A DNA stretch of 11,594 nucleotides from Solirubrobacteraceae bacterium (lineage in GTDB: Bacteria > Actinomycetota > Thermoleophilia > Solirubrobacterales > Solirubrobacteraceae): the NCBI GenBank assembly GCA_025455895.1, contig JALOLQ010000028.1, positions 1 through 11,594 of the forward strand, in the 5' to 3' direction. Positions 6,034 through 11,594 of this stretch are shown here, piece after piece (positions within the stretch are counted from its first letter, which is position 1; each line of letters opens with the position of its first letter). The notes under the pieces are model-generated. The model made no database searches and was not told the origin of the DNA. It saw nothing but the letters and a program-made list of their open reading frames with translations. The translations under genes and the position numbers were made by a program.

Positions 6034-6095
6034 GTGCAACCACGCGCCATGGCTCAAGGAGGTGGTGCAACCGCCCGATAGCGCACCAAACCTCC
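6034..6095 (+). promoter_or_regulatory. putative 5' leader element: GTGCAACC direct repeats and a hairpin burying a Shine-Dalgarno
   Basis: GTGCAACC occurs at 6034-6041 and 6065-6072, 31 bp apart, close to three helical turns. A perfect Shine-Dalgarno AAGGAGG (6056-6062) is part of an inverted repeat. GGAGG (6058-6062) pairs with CCTCC (6091-6095) and TGGTGC (6063-6068) with GCACCA (6083-6088), with a two-base bulge and a 14-base loop. No start codon lies at normal distance from this Shine-Dalgarno: GTG 6062/6065 is too close and ATG 6110 too far. It may regulate translation or transcription of the surface protein. It does not match any riboswitch consensus I can recall. Confidence 0.35.
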
Positions 6096-6109
6096 GCATT
6101 TCCCTGCTC

Positions 6110-9100
6110 ATGCGCTCCTTCCGCCGCTCGCTCCCCTCCCTCGCCCTCGCCACGTGCGCCGCGCTGCTCGCCCTCGCCGGGCCGGCGGCCGCCGATCGCA
6201 CCTTCACGCCGCGCTACACCACCGTCGACCGGGCCGACTTCGCCGTCGTCGCGAACACGCTCGAGACGTGCTCCGGAGGTGGCGGGTGCAACAACGTCCG
6301 CAACGGCACCACCAACGGCGGCAACAACGGCTTCTCGCTGGTGAACGTCGACGTCGACGGCGACGCCTCGACCTTCAACTCGAGCAGCGCGACGCTCGCG
6401 ATGCCCGCCGGGGCGACGGTGCTGTTCGCCGGGCTCTACTGGGGCGCGGACACGACCGCGGGCAGCGGCGGGGCCGCCGCGCCGACGCCGGCGGCGCGGG
6501 ACACGGTCCGCTTCCGGACCCCGGTCGCCGCGTACCAGACGCTCACCGCCACGACGCTCGACACCGACTCGCTGCGCACGAGCCGCTACCAGGGCTTCGC
6601 GGACGTCACGTCGCTCGTGCAGGCCGGCGGCAACGGCGCCTACTGGGCCGCGAACGTCCAGGCCGGCACCGGGACCGATCGCTACGCGGGCTGGTCGATG
6701 ATCGTCGTCTGGCGCGACCCGGCCCAGCTCCAGTTCAAGAAGGTCAACGTCTGGGACGGCTTCACCTCGTTGGTCAACGGCTCGCGGCCCTCGGTGAACA
6801 TCACGCTCGGCGGGTTCACGACGCCGGCGCTCGGGGTCGTCCGCGGGCGCCTGGGCCTCGTGAGCTACGAGGGCGACCAGGACCTCTCCACCGAGAGCGC
6901 GACGCTCAGCGGCAACGCGCTCTCGGACGCGGTGAACCCGGCGGCGAACCCCTTCAACTCGACGATCTCCCGCAACGGCGCGCACGTCACCGCGAAGAAC
7001 CCGAACTACGTCAACCAGACGGGCTTCGACGCCGACGAGCTGAACGTCGACGGCAAGATCCCCAACGCCGTGACGAGCACGACGCTCGCCCTGCGGACGA
7101 CCGGCGACCTCTACCTGCCCGGCGCGGTGGCCCTCGTCAACGACGAGGACTTCACGGCGCCCGCGAACACCACTGCGGCGTCGATCACCGGCACCGCCCA
7201 GGACCGCCAGGTCCTCACCGCGGACGCGGGCGCGTGGAGCGGCAACCCGACGCCGACCTTCACCTACCAGTGGCGCCGCTGCAACGCCGCGGGCGCCTCG
7301 TGCACGGACATCTCCGGCGCGACCGGCGCGACCTACACGCTCGTGCCGGGGGATGTCGGCGCGACGATCCGCGTCGTGGTCACGGGCACGAACGTCGTCG
7401 GCTCGGCCACCTCGACGAGCGCCCAGACGTCGGTCGTCGGCGCGCTCGCACCGTCGAACTCCGTGCTCCCGGCGATCTCGGGCACCCCCCGCGACGGCCT
7501 GGCGCTCACCGCGAGCACCGGGACGTGGGACGGCACGCCGACGCTCAGCTACGCCTACCAGTGGCGCCGCTGCGACGCGGCGGGCGCGGCCTGCGCGAAC
7601 ATCGCGGGCGCGACGTCGGCCTCGTACACCGCGGTGCCCGCGGACGTCGGCGGGACGCTGCGCGTGGTCGTCACGGCGGACAACCCGGCGCCGGGCACGG
7701 TCAGCGCGACGAGCGCGCAGAGCGCGGTCGTCGCTGCGGCGCCGCCGGTGAACAGCGCGCTGCCGGCGATCAGCGGGACGGCGCAGGACGGGCAGACGCT
7801 GAGCGCCTCGGCCGGCACCTGGACCGGCACGCCCACGCTCACCTTCACCTATCCGTGGCGGCGCTGCGACGCGTCCGGCGGGGCGTGCGCCGACATCGCG
7901 GGCGCGACGTCGGCGTCCTACGCGGCGGTCCCGGCGGACGTCGGCGGCACGCTGCGCGTGCTCGTGACGGCGGACAACGCGGCCCCGGGCACGGTCAGCG
8001 CGACGAGCACGCAGAGCGCGGTCGTCGCCGCGGCGCCGCCGGTGAACAGCGCGCTGCCGGCGATCAGCGGGACCGTGCAGGACGGGCAGACGCTGAGCGC
8101 GTCGGCCGGCACCTGGACGGGCACGCCCGCGATCACGTTCACCTACCAGTGGCGCCGCTGCGACGCCGCGGGCGGGGCCTGCACGACCATCGCGGGCGCG
8201 ACGTCCTCCTCGTACACCGCGGTGGCCGCCGACGTGGGCGGGACGCTGCGCGTGGTCGTCACGGCGGACAACGCGGCCCCGGGCACGGTGAGCGCGACGA
8301 GCGCGCAGAGCGCGGTCGTCGCCGCTGCTCCGCCGCTGAACACCGCGCTTCCCACGGTCTCCGGGACGGCGCAGGACGGGCAGGCGCTGAGCGCGTCGGC
8401 CGGCACCTGGACCGGCACGCCCGCGCTCAGCTTCACCTACCAGTGGCGGCGCTGCGACGCGCTCGGCGGGGCGTGCGCGGACGTCCCGGGGGCGACCTCG
8501 TCCTCGTACACCGCGGCGGCCGCCGACGTGGGCGGGACGCTGCGGGTGGTCGTCACGGCGGACAATGCCGCGCCCGGCACGGTCAGCGTCACCAGCGCGC
8601 CGACCGCGCTCGTCGCCGCCGCGCCGCCGGCGAACACCGCGCTTCCGGCGATCGGCGGCACGCTGCGCGACGGACAGGTGCTCAGCGCCTCGACCGGGAC
8701 GTGGACGGGCACGCCGCCGATCACCTACGCCTTCCAGTGGCGCCGCTGCGACTCCGGGGGCGGCGCGTGCGCCGACCTGCCCGGCGAGAGCGCGGCGACG
8801 TACACCGCCACGGCCGCCGACGTGAACCGGACGCTGCGCGTCGTCGTGACCGCGACGAACGCCGCCGGGAGCGCCGCCGCCACGAGCGCCGCGACGGCCC
8901 AGGTCGAGGCGGCGCCGCCGGTGAACACGGCGCTGCCGGCCATCTCCGGCACGCTGCGCGACGGCGAGACGCTCAGCGCCTCGACCGGGACGTGGACCGG
9001 CACGCCGGCGATCGCCTACGCCTACCAGTGGTGGCGCTGCGACGGCACCGGCGGCGCCTGCACGCCCGTCGCCGGGGCCACGGCCCCGACCTTCGCCCTG

Positions 9101-11368
9101 AGCCCGGACGACGTCGGCGGGCGCATGCGCGTCGTCGTCACCGCCACGAACGCGGCACCGAGCGGCGGAGTCGCCGCCTGGAGCGCGACGAGCGACGTCG
9201 TCGGCGCCGCGCCGCCGGTGAACACGGCAACGCCCGCGATCAGCGGGACCGAGCGCGACGGCGAGACGCTGAGCGCCTCGACGGGGACGTGGACCGGGAC
9301 GGCGCCGGTCTCGTTCGCCCATCAGTGGCGCCGCTGCGACGCGGCGGGCGGGGCCTGCGCGGACATCGCCGGGGCGACGTCCTCCGCGTACACCGCGGTG
9401 AGCGCCGACGTCGGCGGGACGCTGCGCGTGGTCGTCACGGCCACGAACGCCGGCGGGAGCGCCGACGCGACGAGCGCCTCGAGCGCCGTCGTGGCGCCCG
9501 CGCCGCCGGTGAACACCGCGCCGCCCTCGACCAGCGGCCTTGCGATGGACGGGCAGACGCTCGCGGCCGACGACGGCAGCTGGAGCGGCACCCCCGTCAT
9601 CACCTTCACCCACCAGTGGCAGCGCTGCGACGCGTCCGGCTTCCCGTGCGCGGACATCCCCGGGGCGACCGCGGCGACCTACACCGCCGGCCCGGCGGAC
9701 GTGGGCGGCACGCTGCGCGTCGTGGTCACCGCCGACAACGCCGCTCCCGGCAGCGTCTCGGGGGCGAGCGCTCCGAGCGCGGTGGTCGCGCCGGCCCCTC
9801 CGGTCAACCTCACCGCTCCGTCGGTCTCCGGGAGCGCGACCGACGGCGAGACGCTCAGCGCCGACGACGGCACCTGGGGCGGCACCCCGCCGGTCACCAC
9901 GACGCGCCGCTGGCAGCGCTGTGACGCGCTCGGCGGCGCCTGCACCGACATCCCGGGCGAGACGGCGGGCACCTACGTCCTCGTGGCCGATGACGTCGGC
10001 GGGACGGTGCGCGTCGTCGTGACGGCCGACAACGCGGCGCCCGGCACGGTCAGCGCGGCGAGCGCGCCGTCGGCCGTCGTGCTCGCGACGCCGCCGGTGA
10101 ACACCGCGCTGCCGGACATCGCCGGCATCACGCAGGACGGCGCGACGCTCAGCGCCGGGCCGGGCACCTGGACGGGCACGCCCACGATCTCCTTCACCTA
10201 CCAGTGGCAGCGCTGCGACGCGCTCGGCGCCGGCTGCACGGACGTCCCGGGCGCCACCGGGACGACCTTCGGCCTCACGCCCGCGGACGTCGGCGGCACG
10301 CTGCGCGTGCGCGTCAGCGCCGCGAACGGCGCGCCGGGCACGGCCGCCGCGACGAGCGCCGCGAGCGCCGTGATCGCCCCCGCCGGGCCGGCGAACCTCA
10401 CCGCGCCCGTCGTCTCGGGCCTCGCGCAGGAGGGCGAGACGCTGACGACGACGGACGGGACCTGGAGCGGCACGCCCGTCATCTCCTTCACCTACCAGTG
10501 GCGCCGCTGTGACGCGAGCGGCTCGACGTGCGCGAGCGTCCCGGGGGCGACGTCCGCGTCGTACACCCTCACCGCGGCGGACCTCGGCTTCACGCTCCGT
10601 GCGGTGGTCACCGCCTCGAACGCGGCCCCCGCCCCGGCGAGCGCCGTGAGCGCCGCCACCGCGGTCGTCGCGGCCGCTCCGCCCGTGAACACGGATGCGC
10701 CGGTGGTCTCGGGCACCGCGCGCGACGGCAGCACGCTCAGCGCGACCGACGGCACCTGGACCGGCACCGCGCCGATCACGCTGACCCGCCGGTGGCAGCG
10801 CTGCGACGCGCTCGGCGGCGGCTGCCTCGACCTCCCCGGCGCCACCGGGACGACCTACGACCTGACCCCGGCCGACGTCGGCGCCACCGTGCGCGTCGTC
10901 GTGACCGCGGACAACCCGGCTCCGGGCGTCGTCGTCGCGGCCTCGGCCCCGACCGCGGTGGTCCTGGCGCTGGCGCCGGCCAACACGCTGGTGCCGCAGG
11001 TGTCCGGTTCGCCGCTCGAGGGCGGCGTGCTCAGCGCGACGCCCGGCACCTGGACCGGCACGCCGGCGATCGCCTACGCCCACCAGTGGCAGGCCTGCGA
11101 CGCGGGCGGCGCCGCGTGCGCCGACGTGCCCGGGGCGACCGCCTCGACCTACACCGTGGGCGCGAGCGACGTCGGCGGCACGCTGCGCGTCGTCGTGACC
11201 GCGTCGAACGCCGGCGGCAGCGCGGTCGCCGTGTCCGCGCCGGTCAGCGCACTGCCGGCGCCGCCGGTGAACACGGGCGCGCCGAGTGTGTCGGGGATCG
11301 AGCGTGATGGCGAGTCGCTGAGTGCGGATGACGGCGTGTGGGGCGGGACGGCGCGCCGATCGCGCTGA
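6110..11368 (+). CDS. giant secreted multi-repeat Ig-like surface protein, frame broken in repeat 15
   Basis: 1752 codons as read. Residues 1-28 are a Sec signal peptide (basic MRSFRRS, hydrophobic LALATCAALLALAG, cleavage likely after AAA28). Residues ~29-350 form an N-terminal domain I cannot name with confidence. It has C54-x5-C60 in a Gly-rich loop, FAGLYWGAD (106-114), WSMIVVWRDP (195-204) and Asn/Asp-rich strands, and vaguely resembles lectin- or DUF3344-like ectodomains preceding surface repeats. From 351 on come tandem ~98-residue Ig-like repeats, each with P-x-N-T…G-T-W-T-G-T-P…Y-Q-W-R-R-C-x6-C and DVGGTLRVVVTA. The frame is open from GTG 6062, but ATG 6110 starts the signal peptide. 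The TGA at 11366-11368 follows a 2-bp insertion in repeat 15; the true protein probably runs past the window. Likely an extracellular adhesive or structural stalk; no enzyme motif is seen. Confidence 0.85.
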   Translation: MRSFRRSLPSLALATCAALLALAGPAAADRTFTPRYTTVDRADFAVVANTLETCSGGGGCNNVRNGTTNGGNNGFSLVNVDVDGDASTFNSSSATLAMPAGATVLFAGLYWGADTTAGSGGAAAPTPAARDTVRFRTPVAAYQTLTATTLDTDSLRTSRYQGFADVTSLVQAGGNGAYWAANVQAGTGTDRYAGWSMIVVWRDPAQLQFKKVNVWDGFTSLVNGSRPSVNITLGGFTTPALGVVRGRLGLVSYEGDQDLSTESATLSGNALSDAVNPAANPFNSTISRNGAHVTAKNPNYVNQTGFDADELNVDGKIPNAVTSTTLALRTTGDLYLPGAVALVNDEDFTAPANTTAASITGTAQDRQVLTADAGAWSGNPTPTFTYQWRRCNAAGASCTDISGATGATYTLVPGDVGATIRVVVTGTNVVGSATSTSAQTSVVGALAPSNSVLPAISGTPRDGLALTASTGTWDGTPTLSYAYQWRRCDAAGAACANIAGATSASYTAVPADVGGTLRVVVTADNPAPGTVSATSAQSAVVAAAPPVNSALPAISGTAQDGQTLSASAGTWTGTPTLTFTYPWRRCDASGGACADIAGATSASYAAVPADVGGTLRVLVTADNAAPGTVSATSTQSAVVAAAPPVNSALPAISGTVQDGQTLSASAGTWTGTPAITFTYQWRRCDAAGGACTTIAGATSSSYTAVAADVGGTLRVVVTADNAAPGTVSATSAQSAVVAAAPPLNTALPTVSGTAQDGQALSASAGTWTGTPALSFTYQWRRCDALGGACADVPGATSSSYTAAAADVGGTLRVVVTADNAAPGTVSVTSAPTALVAAAPPANTALPAIGGTLRDGQVLSASTGTWTGTPPITYAFQWRRCDSGGGACADLPGESAATYTATAADVNRTLRVVVTATNAAGSAAATSAATAQVEAAPPVNTALPAISGTLRDGETLSASTGTWTGTPAIAYAYQWWRCDGTGGACTPVAGATAPTFALSPDDVGGRMRVVVTATNAAPSGGVAAWSATSDVVGAAPPVNTATPAISGTERDGETLSASTGTWTGTAPVSFAHQWRRCDAAGGACADIAGATSSAYTAVSADVGGTLRVVVTATNAGGSADATSASSAVVAPAPPVNTAPPSTSGLAMDGQTLAADDGSWSGTPVITFTHQWQRCDASGFPCADIPGATAATYTAGPADVGGTLRVVVTADNAAPGSVSGASAPSAVVAPAPPVNLTAPSVSGSATDGETLSADDGTWGGTPPVTTTRRWQRCDALGGACTDIPGETAGTYVLVADDVGGTVRVVVTADNAAPGTVSAASAPSAVVLATPPVNTALPDIAGITQDGATLSAGPGTWTGTPTISFTYQWQRCDALGAGCTDVPGATGTTFGLTPADVGGTLRVRVSAANGAPGTAAATSAASAVIAPAGPANLTAPVVSGLAQEGETLTTTDGTWSGTPVISFTYQWRRCDASGSTCASVPGATSASYTLTAADLGFTLRAVVTASNAAPAPASAVSAATAVVAAAPPVNTDAPVVSGTARDGSTLSATDGTWTGTAPITLTRRWQRCDALGGGCLDLPGATGTTYDLTPADVGATVRVVVTADNPAPGVVVAASAPTAVVLALAPANTLVPQVSGSPLEGGVLSATPGTWTGTPAIAYAHQWQACDAGGAACADVPGATASTYTVGASDVGGTLRVVVTASNAGGSAVAVSAPVSALPAPPVNTGAPSVSGIERDGESLSADDGVWGGTARRSR

Positions 11369-11594
11369 CGCGTCAGTGGCAGCGGTGTGATGCGGCGGGC
11401 TCGAATTGTGTGGATGTTCCTGGTGAGACGGGGGCGAGCTACGCGCTGGGCGCGGCGGATGTGGGCTTCACGTTGCGGATCGTGGTGAGCGCGGACAACG
11501 CGGCGCCGGGGACCGAGACGGCGAGTTCGCCGGTGACGGGCGTGATCGCGCCGGCGCCGCCGGTGAACACGGGGGCGCCCGCGGTGTCGGGGAC
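7160..11594 (+). repeat. coding tandem array of ~294-bp Ig-like repeats (15 units plus start of a 16th)
   Basis: Unit starts, taken at the P of P-x-N: 7160, 7451, 7745, 8039, 8333, 8627, 8918, 9215, 9506, 9800, 10094, 10388, 10682, 10976, 11264 and 11560. Unit lengths are 288-297 bp in frame, except the fifteenth at 296 bp. One-residue length variation comes mainly from a loop that is either T-N-A-A-G-S or D-N-A-A-P-G-T. Every unit has a CX6C pair after the W-R-R motif, suggesting one disulfide per domain. Units 2-5 are the most alike; units 3 and 4 share their first 35 bases exactly. The base before the conserved Trp codes Gln in most units, Arg in units 10 and 13, and Pro in unit 3 (codon 7853-7855). 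Confidence 0.93.
11356..11594 (+). CDS. out-of-frame continuation of the surface-repeat protein, 3' partial
   Basis: This frame carries the rest of repeat 15 (PIALTRQWQRCDAAGSNC…GETGASYALGAADVGFTLR) and the start of repeat 16 (PVNTGAPAVSG) with no stop to the window edge. It joins the upstream frame exactly if two bases (CG, about 11352-11355) are removed, restoring GTAPIAL as in repeat 13 (GTAPITL). It therefore belongs to the same gene, split by a frameshift or a sequence error, rather than being a separate gene. Its codons are richer in T at the third position than those of the earlier repeats. Confidence 0.8.

Noticed and set aside
6001..6110. Possible c-di-GMP (GEMM) riboswitch before the surface gene
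   Set aside because: There is a superficial GCAACC / CACCAAACC likeness only; the second conserved block and three-way-junction layout are missing.
6121..6160. LATC in the signal peptide considered as a lipobox
   Set aside because: Thr at -1 is atypical and the hydrophobic core continues past the Cys to an AAA cleavage site.
6154..9924. A 1256-codon plus-strand open frame overlapping the surface-protein gene
   Set aside because: It is an out-of-frame shadow: Arg/His/Gly-rich with no domain. The other frame has a signal peptide and clear repeats.
5990..11083. A 1697-codon open frame on the minus strand opposite the surface-protein gene
   Set aside because: The product is Arg/Gly/Ala-rich low complexity without domains, as expected antisense to GC-rich codons; its length only mirrors the repeat array.
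7160..11594. Regular direct repeats considered as CRISPR
   Set aside because: The ~294-bp units are in-frame protein domains without short identical repeats and unique spacers.

Overview
The window is very GC-rich throughout, with almost every third codon position G or C. It reads as an actinobacterial chromosome segment. The long array of ~98-residue surface repeats built on P-V-N-T…G-T-W-T-G-T-P…Y-Q-W-R-R-C is a style I associate with Thermoleophilia (Solirubrobacter/Conexibacter-like). That placement is inference from style, not a search result.

Layout, left to right. (1) 3-365 is the 3' end of a Lys-rich, probably secreted beta-sandwich protein. (2) 411-1795 holds a 34-codon ORF whose stop overlaps the GTG start of a CPA1/NhaP-type cation:proton antiporter. 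(3) 1827-2059 holds a pair of 23-bp tandem repeats next to the 3' end of a minus-strand tRNA-Ser(GGA), followed by a divergent promoter region. (4) 2060-3226 holds a DedA-family membrane protein and an NTF2/SnoaL-like small protein, both rightward. (5) 3233-4450 (minus) is an M29-family metallo-aminopeptidase, convergent with the NTF2-like gene and divergent from (6) a Bax-inhibitor-1 family membrane protein, 4494-5138. (7) 5303-5980 is msrA, with hairpins on both sides. (8) From 6110 to the right edge is a giant secreted protein: a signal peptide, an unfamiliar ~320-residue N-terminal domain, and at least 15 tandem Ig-like repeats, each with a CX6C cysteine pair.

The housekeeping genes look like independent short transcription units. 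Several have a TA(C/G)(C/G)CT-like -10 hexamer only 6-9 bases before the ATG and no Shine-Dalgarno, which suggests leaderless mRNAs. Nothing links them into one pathway; antiporter, DedA, BI-1 and MsrA all fit general envelope, ion and oxidative homeostasis.

The most interesting region is the surface-protein gene. Repeat 15 is 296 bp instead of 294 bp. A 2-bp insertion ends the reading frame at 11368, while the neighbouring frame continues the same repeat to the window edge. Just before the frameshift the codon style changes abruptly: T-ending codons rise from 1 of 96 to 16 of 109 by hand count. This suggests recombination, gene conversion or an assembly join. The gene is also preceded by an inverted repeat that buries a perfect but apparently orphan Shine-Dalgarno sequence. 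I found no CRISPR array, transposase, integrase or recognisable defence system.
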